A DNA stretch of 64,000 nt from Bradyrhizobium sp. LMTR 3 (GTDB lineage Bacteria > Pseudomonadota > Alphaproteobacteria > Rhizobiales > Xanthobacteraceae), in NCBI RefSeq assembly GCF_001693485.1, contig NZ_MAXC01000023.1, positions 124,001 through 188,000 on the forward strand. Reading direction: 5' to 3'. The notes under the pieces were generated by a model. That model was not told the origin of the DNA. It did no database searches and saw only the letters and a list, made by a program, of their open reading frames with translations. Both the position numbers and the translations under genes were made by a program. Shown here one piece after another: positions 1-10,140 of the stretch (position 1 is the first letter of the stretch; each line of letters starts with the position of its first letter).

Positions 1-98
1 TGCTGGCGGCCTCGATATTCCACTTCGGCGAATTTACCATACGCCAAGCCAAGGAGCATATGGTGCGCGCCGGGCTGCCGATGCGGCTCGATCCCTGA
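1..98 (+). CDS. hisF: Imidazole glycerol phosphate synthase subunit HisF, 3' end (partial)
   Basis: Only the last 31 codons lie in the window, read in the frame starting at base 2 and ending at TGA 96-98. They give a C-terminus containing SIFHFGEFTI and a closing helix, which is typical of HisF, the cyclase subunit that makes imidazole glycerol phosphate and AICAR in histidine synthesis. hisE follows 83 bp downstream and then coaA, the usual hisF-hisE-coaA order in Bradyrhizobium and relatives. The call rests on this short tail plus the context. Confidence 0.85.
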   Translation, partial: LAASIFHFGEFTIRQAKEHMVRAGLPMRLDP

Positions 99-143
99 CG
101 ACTCCCTGTCACAAAAGTGCTAAGTCCTTGCCTGGGACGGCGA

Positions 144-160
144 CCCGGCCTTTGGCCGGG
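144..160 (+). other. Small perfect hairpin between hisF and hisE
   Basis: CCCGGCC and GGCCGGG form a 7-bp perfect stem around a TTT loop, 22 bp before the hisE start. No U-run follows, so it is not a classical terminator. It could slow polymerase or mark an mRNA processing point between two genes that are otherwise in operon order. Confidence 0.4.
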
Positions 161-181
161 CGCGAGCGTTGAGTTCGATTG

Positions 182-505
182 ATGTCGCGTTTCACGATCC
201 ATGATCTGGCCGCTACCATCGATGCACGGGCCGCATCGGGAGGAGAGGCGTCCTACACCCGCAAATTGCTCGACAGGGGCGCGGAGCACTGCGCCAAGAA
301 GCTGGGCGAGGAAGCGGTCGAGACCGTGATCGCGGCGGTCGAGAACGACCGCAGCCACCTGATTGCCGAAAGCGCTGACCTGCTGTTTCATCTGCTGGTG
401 TTGTTGAAGTCGCGGGGCGTGAAGCTGGAGGAGGTCGAAGCCGCGCTGGCGCAGCGGACCTCGATGTCCGGGCTTGAGGAGAAGGCGTCGCGCAAGCGCG
501 ACTAG
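182..505 (+). CDS. hisE: Phosphoribosyl-ATP pyrophosphatase
   Basis: HisE hydrolyses phosphoribosyl-ATP to phosphoribosyl-AMP and pyrophosphate, the second step of histidine synthesis, in the cytoplasm. The 107-residue protein shows the all-alpha MazG/HisE-type fold signatures: KKLGEEAVETVIAA around residues 40-53 and ESADLLFHLLVLL around 63-75, whose acidic residues bind magnesium. Length is normal for a stand-alone HisE. A TTG lies just upstream at 179, but the ATG at 182 is the natural start. hisF precedes it and coaA begins 15 bp after its stop, so the three are probably co-transcribed. Confidence 0.95.
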   Translation: MSRFTIHDLAATIDARAASGGEASYTRKLLDRGAEHCAKKLGEEAVETVIAAVENDRSHLIAESADLLFHLLVLLKSRGVKLEEVEAALAQRTSMSGLEEKASRKRD

Positions 506-520
506 CCGAGAGGACAGCTC

Positions 521-1477
521 ATGGATATCCGCACCCCGGAACAGCAATACAATCCCTACCGGATCTTCACGCGCGAGCAGTGGGCGCGGTTGCGCGACGA
601 CACGCCGATGACGCTGGAGCCGGGCGAATTCGAGCGGCTGCGCTCGATGCATGACCGCCTTGACCTGCAGGAGGTCGAGGACATCTACCTGCCGCTGTCG
701 CGCCTGCTGTCGATCTATGTCGATGCGACCGACCGGCTCTTCCGGGCGCAGCGCCAATTTCTCGCCATCCGCGACCGCAAGGTGCCCTACATCATCGGCG
801 TTGCCGGCTCGGTCGCCGCCGGCAAATCGACCACCGCGCGCGTGCTGCAGGCGCTCTTGGCGCGCTGGTCGCCGCGGCCCAAGGTCGACCTGGTGACGAC
901 CGACGGTTTCCTGTTTCCCAATGCCGTGCTCGAGCGGCAGGGGCTGATGCAGAAGAAGGGCTTTCCCGAGAGCTACGATCTCCCGATGCTGCTGGCGTTT
1001 CTCAGCGACATCAAAGCCGGGCGCCGGCCGGTGCGCGCGCCGGTCTACTCGCATCTGGTCTACGACATCGTGCCGAACGAGTGGATCGAGGTCGATCGCC
1101 CGGACATCCTGATCGTCGAGGGCGTCAACGTGCTGCAGACCGGCCGACTGCCGCGCGACGGCAAGGCGATACCGGTGGTGTCGGATTTCTTCGACTTCTC
1201 CGTCTATATCGACGCCGAGGAGCCGGTGCTGCGCGAATGGTATGTGCGGCGCTTCCTGGCGCTCAGGGACACCGCGTTCCACGATCCCAAATCGTACTTC
1301 CATCGCTACGCGGTGCTCTCCGACGAGGAGGCGACCGCGACCGCGATCGCGATCTGGGAGCGCACCAACCTCGCCAATCTCGAGGACAATATTTTGCCGA
1401 CCCGTCCGCGCGCGACGCTGATCCTGAAAAAACGCGCCGATCATCTGGTCGAGACGGTCGCGCTGCGGCGGCTGTAG
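521..1477 (+). CDS. coaA: Type I pantothenate kinase
   Basis: Phosphorylates pantothenate with ATP, the first and controlling step of coenzyme A synthesis. The 318-residue product matches bacterial type I CoaA in length. A P-loop GVAGSVAAGKS sits at residues 93-103, followed by the family stretch VDLVTTDGFLFPN, the substrate-binding PVYSHLVYDIVP and DILIVEGVNVL. The N-terminal helical segment (NPYRIFTREQW) is also typical. It lies 15 bp after hisE and is probably the last gene of that operon. A palindromic repeat follows its stop and may serve as the transcript end. Confidence 0.96.
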   Translation: MDIRTPEQQYNPYRIFTREQWARLRDDTPMTLEPGEFERLRSMHDRLDLQEVEDIYLPLSRLLSIYVDATDRLFRAQRQFLAIRDRKVPYIIGVAGSVAAGKSTTARVLQALLARWSPRPKVDLVTTDGFLFPNAVLERQGLMQKKGFPESYDLPMLLAFLSDIKAGRRPVRAPVYSHLVYDIVPNEWIEVDRPDILIVEGVNVLQTGRLPRDGKAIPVVSDFFDFSVYIDAEEPVLREWYVRRFLALRDTAFHDPKSYFHRYAVLSDEEATATAIAIWERTNLANLEDNILPTRPRATLILKKRADHLVETVALRRL

Positions 1478-1489
1478 ACTTCGAATTTC

Positions 1490-1577
1490 GTAGGGTGGGC
1501 AAAGGCGCCCTTGCGCCGTGCCCACCATCTTCCCCCGACATCTGAGTGGTGGGCACGCTTCGCTTTGCCCACCCTAC
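1490..1577. repeat. Palindromic intergenic repeat, family A, copy 1
   Basis: Begins GTAGGGTGGGCAAAGG and ends CTTTGCCCACCCTAC, so the outer arms are inverted copies, with a second internal pair (GTGCCCACCA / TGGTGGGCAC). It lies between the convergent ends of coaA and the histidine kinase gene. Further copies are at 41469, 51641 and 55038, all beside gene 3' ends. As RNA it would fold into a long hairpin from either strand and may act as a two-way terminator or 3' stabiliser. Confidence 0.85.
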
Positions 1578-1613
1578 GAATCCTGCGCTCGCGGTGACGA
1601 CTTTTGCTCCCAC

Positions 1614-3848
<2,235 letters not shown>

Positions 3849-3999
3849 CGCCAATGACCCTAAGCTTGCTGCTTGAATTGAACCGGCCTGCTTCGCCGCC
3901 CCTCGAGGAAGGACGATGCGTCGCCGATGTTGCAAAGTGCTTGAGGCTCCCAGCGCATGACGGCCGCGATGAGAACAGGGTGAATGAAAGGTTAACCGA

Positions 4000-4069
4000 G
4001 CATGGTCCGAAAAAGTGGGAACCGCTTTTCCGACAAGCATGCCCTCGGGCTCGACCCGGGGGACCATGC
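4000..4069. repeat. Palindromic intergenic repeat (GCATGGTCC ... GGACCATGC)
   Basis: Inverted 9-bp arms GCATGGTCC (4000-4008) and GGACCATGC (4061-4069) flank a stretch with GTGGGAACCGCTTTTCCGAC, a sequence style I know from many rhizobial intergenic regions. Its inner part GCATGCCCTCGGGCTCGACC is the near reverse complement of a segment at 21128-21150, so this is a mosaic made of shared modules. It lies between the kinase start and the stop of the next minus-strand gene. Confidence 0.7.
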
Positions 4070-4076
4070 TCCAAAC

Positions 4077-4544
4077 CTAGAGCGACGCCGCTTCGATGCG
4101 GAGGCGCTCGCCGCGAGCGCCGACGATCAGGGCGGCGGCGTCGAGCAGCGAAAAGCTCCTCGAGGACACGAAGATGCGGTGATCGGCCGGTCCATCCCTG
4201 GAAAGATAGATCACGGGATCGGAGCCTGCGGGATTGCGGGCGATCGCGACCAGAAGCGGTGGCGCGTTGCTCGCGCAGGCGCCGACTTCGGCCGTATCGA
4301 TATCGTCGATCACGGTGAAGTCGGCCGCTTCCGCGTTGTCGGTAATCTGGACCCGCACCGTCGCGCGGCCTGGATCGCCTGTGAAGCCGACGTGCCGGTG
4401 CGCCTGCCAGGAGAGGGCGGCGATCTGGACGGAAGTGCCTGATATTTCGATGCAGGGCCGCGGACCGGCCAAAAATTCGCCGCGCGCGAACAGGGCGACA
4501 ACTGCCAGCGGAATCACCGAGGCCAGAATCTTCAAACGCAACAT
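4077..4544 (-). CDS. Small exported or membrane-anchored protein of unknown function
   Basis: 155 residues. A hydrophobic N-terminal segment, LRLKILASVIPLAVVALFA, works as a signal peptide or anchor. The rest is a soluble beta-rich domain that should lie in the periplasm. Seen in it are the stretches WQAHRHVGFTGDPGRATVRV, DFTVIDDIDTAEVGAC and PVIYLSRDGPADHRIFVSS. I recognise no enzyme motif, although proteins of this look occur next to genes of unknown role in Bradyrhizobium. It stands alone, upstream of the kinase gene on the same strand but separated from it by a palindromic repeat, so joint transcription is uncertain. Confidence 0.65.
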   Translation of the reverse strand: MLRLKILASVIPLAVVALFARGEFLAGPRPCIEISGTSVQIAALSWQAHRHVGFTGDPGRATVRVQITDNAEAADFTVIDDIDTAEVGACASNAPPLLVAIARNPAGSDPVIYLSRDGPADHRIFVSSRSFSLLDAAALIVGARGERLRIEAASL

Positions 4545-4732
4545 GACACGCTACTCGCTCACCATAAGTCCGCGACACGGGACTTATGGTTGGCAGAGAG
4601 TAAAGGAAACTAGTTACCGCGACGTTGACGCGGGTTGTTTTTTGTCGCGGCAGCATCCTGGTCGCGAGTGAGGCGAAGGGACTTTGTGCGGCAGCGGTGA
4701 CCGTGCGCCCATAGTCCGCCGCGTACAAAGCT

Positions 4733-4833
4733 GTCGTCCCCCGCGAAGGCGGGGCATCCAGTACGCCGCGGCATCTCGGTTTGGTCATTGACGTCTCTGG
4801 AATACTGGGTCACCCGCCTTCGCGGGTGACGAC
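4733..4833. repeat. Imperfect inverted repeat with ~30-bp arms
   Basis: The arm at 4733-4763 (GTCGTCCCCCGCGAAGGCGG onward) is the near reverse complement of 4803-4833, which contains CACCCGCCTTCGCGGGTGAC. The arms are about 31 bp with a few mismatches and a 39-bp spacer. It belongs to the class of palindromic intergenic elements common in this group, and part of its arm resembles the sequence around 59893-59938 after rplT. Confidence 0.7.
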
Positions 4834-5285
4834 GACTGAGTATGAGGCGGCATTCTCGCGGCGCATTTCGCCCGAGGTTTGCATATCTTTTGCCCTCATC
4901 GAGATCAGAGGGCGCAGGGAAGACCGGGTGCTTGCTGCACCCGCGGTCTCGTGTGCAAGTGCGCAAAGCAAAAGCGCACACGAGCATACAGGTACAGCGG
5001 GAGCATCCCGGCCTTCCCTGCGCAATGGCTTTACGGCTTACTTCGTGCTCTCCCCGGTGAACGGCTCTTTTGCCACCGTCGCTCCTGAGAAGCTTTCGCT
5101 TCTCAAAGAACTTCATGCCAGCACCGCGACATCAGGACCACACGACTTCGCCGTACGCGTCGGGCACCTACGTCGATGCGCCTCTCGCGTCCACCGCATC
5201 TCACCGCACGTTCGTGACGATCGCGAGCGCCCCTCAACCGGGTGAGACGGGCGGAGTTATGCCGCTGATTTGCCCTGCACGTTAA
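4834..5285. repeat. Probable dispersed intergenic repeat often mis-called as small ORFs
   Basis: Several overlapping open frames of 70-150 codons exist on both strands, with arginine/serine/proline-rich translations that lack domain character. None has a convincing ribosome site. The translated text (HPGLPCAMALRL, RVHRISPHVRDDRE) is familiar from repeated non-coding elements in Bradyrhizobium. Repetition cannot be shown inside this window, because only one copy is present. Confidence 0.5.
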
Positions 5286-5463
5286 GCGGAATATTTTTGA
5301 TTGCCGGGCTTGACACGATTTCGGAAAATCAGAATTGATTTGCCCGTCGTGCCAATTGGTCACAGCCGCGCATTGAATTTTCGCTTGGGCGCGCGGCAAA
5401 TCAGTCGACCGGCGCTGGCTCAGCGATGTCGAGATTATCACGCAGGGTGTGCTCGGCCGCGCG

Positions 5464-6156
5464 TTATTGCTCGGCTGCGGTGACGGCGAGGTACCGTGCA
5501 AGCTCATCCCGCGGATTGCCGCGAAAACTCTGACGGTCCCTCAACTCCGGTGGAGCTCGCCAGCCCGGCTCGATGCCCGTCATGTCGGGCAATTCATGCG
5601 CGATGCCTTTATGGCAATCGATGCAGGTCTTCTCGCCGGTGACGAGAAATTTGCCGTGGATGTCGGCAGCCCGCCGCGTCTGCTTGGTGAAATCCATCGC
5701 GACGGCGGAATGGCAGTTACGACATTCCAGGGAATCATTTGCCTTCAGTCTCGCCCATTCGTGCTTGGCGAGTTCGAGCCGGTGATCCAAAAACTTCTGC
5801 CTGGTGTCGATGGTGCCGAAGATCTTGCCCCAGACCTCCTTCGAAGCCTGCATCTTGCGGGCGATCTTGTCGGTCCAGTCGTGCGGGACGTGGCAGTCGG
5901 GACAACTGGCCCGGACGCCCGAGCGGTTCGAGAAGTGCGGGGTGTGCTGCAGCTCCTCAAAGACGTTGGCGCGCATTTCGTGGCAGGAGGTGCAGAATGT
6001 TTCGGTGTTGGTGATCTCGAGAGCGGTGTTGAAGGCGCCCCAGAACAGCACCCCGCAGATGAAGCCGCCCAAGGCAAGGAAACCCAGGCTCAAATGCGCG
6101 CTCGGCCGGCTGGCAATCTGCCAGAACCAGATCAGGAATGCCTTGATCCGCTGCAT
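5464..6156 (-). CDS. napC: Tetraheme cytochrome c NapC, quinol dehydrogenase of periplasmic nitrate reductase
   Basis: NapC takes electrons from membrane quinol and passes them to the NapAB complex in the periplasm. The 230-residue protein has one N-terminal membrane anchor (about residues 21-42) and four CxxCH heme sites at 55-59 (CTSCH), 85-89 (CPDCH), 145-149 (CRNCH) and 178-182 (CIDCH), the NapC/NirT family pattern. It is the last gene of the minus-strand nap operon, starting 9 bp after napB ends. The C-terminal 45 residues after the last heme form a tail with no motif I know. Confidence 0.96.
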   Translation of the reverse strand: MQRIKAFLIWFWQIASRPSAHLSLGFLALGGFICGVLFWGAFNTALEITNTETFCTSCHEMRANVFEELQHTPHFSNRSGVRASCPDCHVPHDWTDKIARKMQASKEVWGKIFGTIDTRQKFLDHRLELAKHEWARLKANDSLECRNCHSAVAMDFTKQTRRAADIHGKFLVTGEKTCIDCHKGIAHELPDMTGIEPGWRAPPELRDRQSFRGNPRDELARYLAVTAAEQ

Positions 6157-6165
6157 CGAAGCTTC

Positions 6166-6663
6166 TCACTTTTGCTCGGAGCCGACGAGAAGCATATCCT
6201 TGAACGTGCTCGGGACGAGCGGCGGGACGTCGGTTTGCTGAACATGGCAGGCGGTGCAGAAGTATCGGCGGGGCGTGACATCGGCGAGGACCTGTCCGTT
6301 GCGGTCCATGAAGTGGGTGACGCTGATCATCGGCGCGCCGGAGCCTTCGGTGAACTGACGTCGATGACAGTCGAGGCAGCGATTGGTCTTGAGCGTGAGC
6401 TGATAGTTTTCGATCGCGTGCGGAATGATCGGCGGCTGCTCCGGATAGTTGCGCATGACCCGCTTGTCATCGACGACCGGCCGCCCCAAGGGCGGCGCCG
6501 GCACGTCGCCCATCGGCGCGGTGGCTCCGGTGACGCGTGGCACGACGCGCGGCACCGTCTGGGCGTAGATCGCGCCGCAGGCGAACGCCAGCACGCCTCC
6601 GAGCAGGGCGCCCGCCAAGGGCTTGCGAAATCTCTTCAGACCGGGATGATCTTGACCGCGCAT
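6166..6663 (-). CDS. napB: Diheme cytochrome c NapB, electron-transfer subunit
   Basis: NapB is the small diheme partner of NapA in the periplasm and hands it electrons from NapC. The 165-residue sequence has an N-terminal export signal (about residues 12-34, ending AIYA) and two heme sites, CLDCH at 96-100 and CTACH at 136-140. The stretch MISVTHFMDRNGQ between them is typical of NapB. Its ATG at 6663 overlaps the 3' end of napA by 28 bp, suggesting translational coupling. Confidence 0.95.
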   Translation of the reverse strand: MRGQDHPGLKRFRKPLAGALLGGVLAFACGAIYAQTVPRVVPRVTGATAPMGDVPAPPLGRPVVDDKRVMRNYPEQPPIIPHAIENYQLTLKTNRCLDCHRRQFTEGSGAPMISVTHFMDRNGQVLADVTPRRYFCTACHVQQTDVPPLVPSTFKDMLLVGSEQK

Positions 6664-9131
6664 TTCTTGAAGTCCGTCTGCTTGGAAATGGGATCGGTCG
6701 CGTCCAGCGTCACCTTGTTGATGAGCTGGCTGGCGTCGAACCAGGGCACGAAGACGACGCCGCGCGGCATCCGGTTGCGCCCCTTGGTATCAACGCGGCT
6801 TCTGATTTCCCCGCGCCGGGAAACCACCCGAACCTCCGCGCCCTCATTGATCCTTCTGGCGCGCGCGTCCTCCGCATGCATGTAGACCCTGGCGCCGGGA
6901 TACGCCTTGTAGAGTTCTGGCACCCGCATGGTCATGGATCCCGAGTGCCAGTGTTCGAGCACGCGGCCCGTGACCAGCCAGATATCGTATTCGTTGTCGG
7001 GAGATTCCGCCGGAGGCTCGAAAGGCACCGCAATGATTCGGGCGCGACCGTCCTTCTGGCCGTAGAAGTCGATGCCCTTGCCCGGCTTGACGTAGGGATC
7101 GAGACCTTCCCGATAGCGCCATTTGGTTTCCTTGCCGTCGACGACCGGCCACCGCAACCCCCGTACCTCGTGATAACTGTCGAAGGGCGCAAGATCGTGC
7201 CCATGGCCGCGGCCGAACGCGGCATATTCCTCGAAAAGGCCCTTCTGCACGTAGAACTCGAAAGTTTTCGACTCGCGGTTTTCGTATTCGGCGGGAATTT
7301 CCGATGCGGGATACTTGTCCACGTTGCCGTTTCGAAACAGCACCTCGAACAGCGTCTTGCCGCGGTAGTTCGGATTCTGGTCCAGGATCGACGCCGGCCA
7401 CACCTCGTCGGTGGTGAACCGCTTTGAGAACTCCATGATCTGCCAGAGGTCGGAGCGCGCCTCGCCGGGCGCATTGACGAGTTGCCGCCACACATGGGTG
7501 CGGCGCTCGGCATTGCCGTAGGCGCCTTCCTTCTCCACCCACATCGCCGCGGGAAGAACAAGATCGGCCGCCATCGCCGTGACGGTCGGATAGGCGTCCG
7601 AAACCACGATAAAGTTGTCGGGATTTCGGTAACCCGGATAGGTCTCGCGGGAATTGTTCGGCGCGGCCTGCAGGTTGTTGTTCACCTGGATCCAGTAGAA
7701 GTTGAGCTTGCCGTCGCGAAGCATCCGGTCCTGCTGGACCGCGTGATAACCCGGCTGGTCCGGAATGATCCCGTGCGGGATGCGCCAGATTTCCTCCGCG
7801 TGTTTGCGGTGCTCCGGATTGGTGACGATCATGTCGGCGGGCAAACGGTGCGCGAATGTGCCGACCTCGCGCGCCGTGCCGCAGGCCGACGGCTGCCCCG
7901 TCAGCGAGAACGGCGAGTTGCCAGGTTCGGAGATCTTCCCCGTCAAAAGGTGCAGATTGTAGAGTAGCTGGTTGGCCCATACGCCGCGGACATGCTGGTT
8001 GAATCCCATCGTCCACAGCGACATCACCTTGCGCTTCGGATCGGCATAGAGTTCGGCGAGCTCCTGCAAAAAACCCCGTTCGACTCCGGCGAGCTCCGAA
8101 ACCTTCTCGACCGTGTAGTCCTTTACAAAGGCCGCATAGGCACCAAAGTCGATCGGATGGGTGGCGCCCGCTGTGGCCGCGCCTTTTGCCTTGACCTCGA
8201 GCGGATGATCCGGGCGCAATCCGTATCCGATATCGACGGTGCCCTTTACAAATGTCGTGTGGTTCTTGACGAAGTCCTTGTTGACGCGACCGGTCGAGAT
8301 GATGTGGTTGGCGATGTAGTTCAGGATGGCGAGATCGGTGCCCGGCTTGAACACGATCGGGATGTCGGCGAGGTCGGAGCTGCGGTTGGTGAAGGTCTGG
8401 AGCACCGCCACCTTCACATGCGGATGGCTCAAGCGCCGATCGGTCAGCCGCGTCCACAGGATCGGGTGCATCTCGGCCATGTTCGAGCCCCACAGCACGA
8501 AGGCATCGGCGGCTTCGAAGTCGTCGTAGCAGCCCATCGGCTCGTCCATGCCGAAGGTGCGCATGAACGCGACCGCCGCCGAAGCCATGCAATGGCGAGC
8601 ATTGGGATCCAGATTGTTCGAACGGAAGCCGGCCCGCATCAGCTTGGTCGCGGCGTAGCCTTCGTATATCGTCCATTGTCCCGAGCCGAACATGCCGAGC
8701 GCGGTCGGGCCCTTCTCCTTCAGCACCGCCTTGGCGCGGGCGGCCATCACGTCGAAGGCCTCGTCCCAGGTCACCGGCGTCAGTTCGCCTTTCTTGTCGA
8801 ATGCGCCGCCTTTCTTGCGCAGCAGCGGCGTGGTCAGGCGGTCGCCGCCATACATGATCTTGGAAAGGAAATATCCCTTGATACAGTTCAGCCCGCGGTT
8901 GACCTCGGCGAGCGTATCGCCGTGCGTCGCGACGACCTTGCCGCCCTTGACGCCGACCATGACCCCGCATCCGGTGCCGCAGAAGCGACACGGGGCTTTC
9001 GACCATTTGATCTCCAGCGATCCGATGCCGCCCGCCACCGGTTGCGCTGTCGCTGGAACGGTGATGCCGGCTGCCGCAGCGGCGACGGCGGCGGCCTGTG
9101 CCTTCAATAGTTCACGTCGCGAGAGTGACAT
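6636..9131 (-). CDS. napA: Periplasmic nitrate reductase catalytic subunit NapA
   Basis: Reduces nitrate to nitrite in the periplasm using a molybdenum bis-MGD cofactor and one [4Fe-4S] cluster. From the ATG at 9131 the protein has 831 residues, the normal NapA length. A Tat signal (SRRELLKAQ, then an alanine-rich core ending ATA) is at 4-29. The cluster ligands are C48, C51, C55 and C83 in CRFCGTGCG and GLNCIKGY. The RHCMASAAVAFMR region supplies the cysteine ligand to Mo. An in-frame start 30 bp further upstream would lie inside napD; the ATG at 9131 has GGAG nine bases before it and is preferred. Middle gene of napEFDABC. Confidence 0.97.
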   Translation of the reverse strand: MSLSRRELLKAQAAAVAAAAAGITVPATAQPVAGGIGSLEIKWSKAPCRFCGTGCGVMVGVKGGKVVATHGDTLAEVNRGLNCIKGYFLSKIMYGGDRLTTPLLRKKGGAFDKKGELTPVTWDEAFDVMAARAKAVLKEKGPTALGMFGSGQWTIYEGYAATKLMRAGFRSNNLDPNARHCMASAAVAFMRTFGMDEPMGCYDDFEAADAFVLWGSNMAEMHPILWTRLTDRRLSHPHVKVAVLQTFTNRSSDLADIPIVFKPGTDLAILNYIANHIISTGRVNKDFVKNHTTFVKGTVDIGYGLRPDHPLEVKAKGAATAGATHPIDFGAYAAFVKDYTVEKVSELAGVERGFLQELAELYADPKRKVMSLWTMGFNQHVRGVWANQLLYNLHLLTGKISEPGNSPFSLTGQPSACGTAREVGTFAHRLPADMIVTNPEHRKHAEEIWRIPHGIIPDQPGYHAVQQDRMLRDGKLNFYWIQVNNNLQAAPNNSRETYPGYRNPDNFIVVSDAYPTVTAMAADLVLPAAMWVEKEGAYGNAERRTHVWRQLVNAPGEARSDLWQIMEFSKRFTTDEVWPASILDQNPNYRGKTLFEVLFRNGNVDKYPASEIPAEYENRESKTFEFYVQKGLFEEYAAFGRGHGHDLAPFDSYHEVRGLRWPVVDGKETKWRYREGLDPYVKPGKGIDFYGQKDGRARIIAVPFEPPAESPDNEYDIWLVTGRVLEHWHSGSMTMRVPELYKAYPGARVYMHAEDARARRINEGAEVRVVSRRGEIRSRVDTKGRNRMPRGVVFVPWFDASQLINKVTLDATDPISKQTDFKKCAVKIIPV

Positions 9132-9135
9132 GTGA

Positions 9136-9399
9136 CTAGTCTCCGATCTCGACGAGGTCATCGATCTGCTCGAACACCATGTTTGCGGACAGCACGCCCT
9201 GCCAGCAGGCGATTTCGGCGAGGCGGCTTCCGAGGATTCCGCTGTCGGACGCTTCCATCACGATGACGATCTTCGAGGCGTCGCGTTGATGGACCTCGAC
9301 GTCAGGCAGAGCAGCGAGCCCGCGCAACACCTCATCCCGGCGCTTCGGCAGTACGGAGACAACCGCGCTCGAGATGTGAATGGTGGCTTTCCCGGTCAC
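9136..9399 (-). CDS. napD: NapD, chaperone for NapA maturation
   Basis: NapD binds the Tat signal of NapA and holds back export until cofactor is inserted. The 87-residue product (GTG start at 9399) has the ferredoxin-like NapD pattern: IHISSAVVSVLPKRRDEV near the start, GVEV-type PDVEVHQRDASKIVIVME in the middle, and GVLSANMVFEQID near the end. The GTG overlaps the napF stop as GTGA, so coupling is likely. A longer reading from 9462 would add an arginine-rich stretch inside napF that looks non-coding. napA begins 4 bp after its stop. Confidence 0.92.
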   Translation of the reverse strand: MTGKATIHISSAVVSVLPKRRDEVLRGLAALPDVEVHQRDASKIVIVMEASDSGILGSRLAEIACWQGVLSANMVFEQIDDLVEIGD

Positions 9400-9677
9400 G
9401 AGGCAGCCTCGTGACGCGCGGCGCCCAGCGTGACGGCGTCGCCCGGACAGGCGCCGACGCATTCACCGCAGCCGGTGCAGGCGGCTTCATTGACCATGGC
9501 CTGAGGCGGCCATCCAATTCGGGGCCGGAAACGAATGGCTGAAGCAGGACAGGCATCGCCGCAGGATCGGCAGACGATGCCGGCTTCGGCGAGGCAGCCA
9601 TCGCCGATCACGGCGATTGGTTTGGAGAGAAGTTGACCGCGAAAGAGTGCCCGGCGTGAAGGTCCTTGGGTTTTCAT
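9396..9677 (-). CDS. napF: Short ferredoxin-type protein NapF
   Basis: Iron-sulfur accessory protein thought to help load the cluster of NapA in the cytoplasm. The 93 residues carry two cysteine groups: C28, C36, C39, C43 (CLAEAGIVCRSCGDACP) and C67, C70, C73, C77 (CTGCGECVGACP). E. coli NapF is about 164 residues with more cluster motifs, so this is a short form that ends soon after its second cluster. The SRRALFRGQ start region is typical of NapF. It sits between napE (7 bp upstream) and napD (overlapping). Confidence 0.88.
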   Translation of the reverse strand: MKTQGPSRRALFRGQLLSKPIAVIGDGCLAEAGIVCRSCGDACPASAIRFRPRIGWPPQAMVNEAACTGCGECVGACPGDAVTLGAARHEAAS

Positions 9678-9684
9678 GGCGATC

Positions 9685-9882
9685 TCATGCCCCCGGAGGG
9701 CCGGGCGGACCCAGGATGATCTGGGTCATCCAGACGAGAAATCCATATCCGCCGACCACGCCGACGGCGACCACCGGCCAGATGAAGGCGGCGATGACGG
9801 CGAAGACGAACAGCTCAGCACGACGACCGGTCTCAGGTGCCTTGCCGGGCTGCGCACCATGTCTAACGGGTGTGTCGACCAT
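9685..9882 (-). CDS. napE: NapE, small membrane protein of the nap operon
   Basis: A 65-residue protein with one membrane helix (about residues 24-50, LFVFAVIAAFIWPVVAVGVV) followed by GYGFLVWMTQIILGPPGPPG, the recognisable NapE C-terminus. Its role in periplasmic nitrate reduction is still unclear in the literature I know. It is the first gene of napEFDABC and so lies just behind the promoter region carrying an FNR/FixK-type box at 10053-10066. Confidence 0.92.
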   Translation of the reverse strand: MVDTPVRHGAQPGKAPETGRRAELFVFAVIAAFIWPVVAVGVVGGYGFLVWMTQIILGPPGPPGA

Positions 9883-10052
9883 GCAAGGACCTGCCGCGCT
9901 CGAAATCGAACAATCAATTGAGCCGGCCGTGCGTTCCCGCCGGTGACCGCAATTTTGCCGTCCTCATCATAGCCGGACCAAACGGGGGCCGACCTGCTGC
10001 AGGATGCGCTCACCGCGCGTATGCCAGCCTGGCTGTGCCCGGGAACCCTTGA

Positions 10053-10066
10053 TTGATTTAGATCAA
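10053..10066 (-). promoter_or_regulatory. FNR/FixK-type box upstream of napEFDABC
   Basis: TTGATTTAGATCAA is a perfect match to the TTGAT-N4-ATCAA palindrome bound by FNR/FixK-family activators. Its centre is about 177 bp upstream of the napE ATG. In Bradyrhizobium japonicum the nap operon is known to be switched on under low oxygen through FixK2 and such a box. The long distance implies a long leader or a start site well before napE. The only other neighbour is the 3' end of comM, so nap is the obvious target. Confidence 0.85.
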
Positions 10067-10140
10067 ACAAAGAAGGACAAACGCTTCGATCATTTAATGA
10101 TCTTTGAGATGCCCGAGCCGAGCAGGGATGGTGCGATGCA

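Larger units (their letters stand above)
4545..5463. other. Gene-free stretch made largely of dispersed repeat sequence
   Basis: No convincing gene is seen in these 919 bp. Left to right: about 190 bp of unique-looking sequence upstream of the small exported protein; an inverted repeat at 4733-4833; then, to about 5285, a stretch open in several frames at once. One of those frames reads HPGLPCAMALRL, another VGHLRRCASRVHRISPHV. I know this kind of text from many unrelated Bradyrhizobium and Rhodopseudomonas intergenic regions, where it is often wrongly called as small hypothetical proteins. The last 180 bp up to the napC stop show nothing I can name. Confidence 0.6.

Noticed and set aside
4781..5245. 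A 154-codon frame, with others overlapping it, in the gap before napC.
   Set aside because: Several frames are open at the same time, none with domains or ribosome sites; treated as dispersed repeat sequence.
7992..9110. A 372-codon open frame on the plus strand opposite napA, with others at 6537-7427 and 5449-6885.
   Set aside because: These are antisense frames over strongly conserved nap genes; high GC leaves few stops, and the translations are arginine/histidine-rich with no domain.
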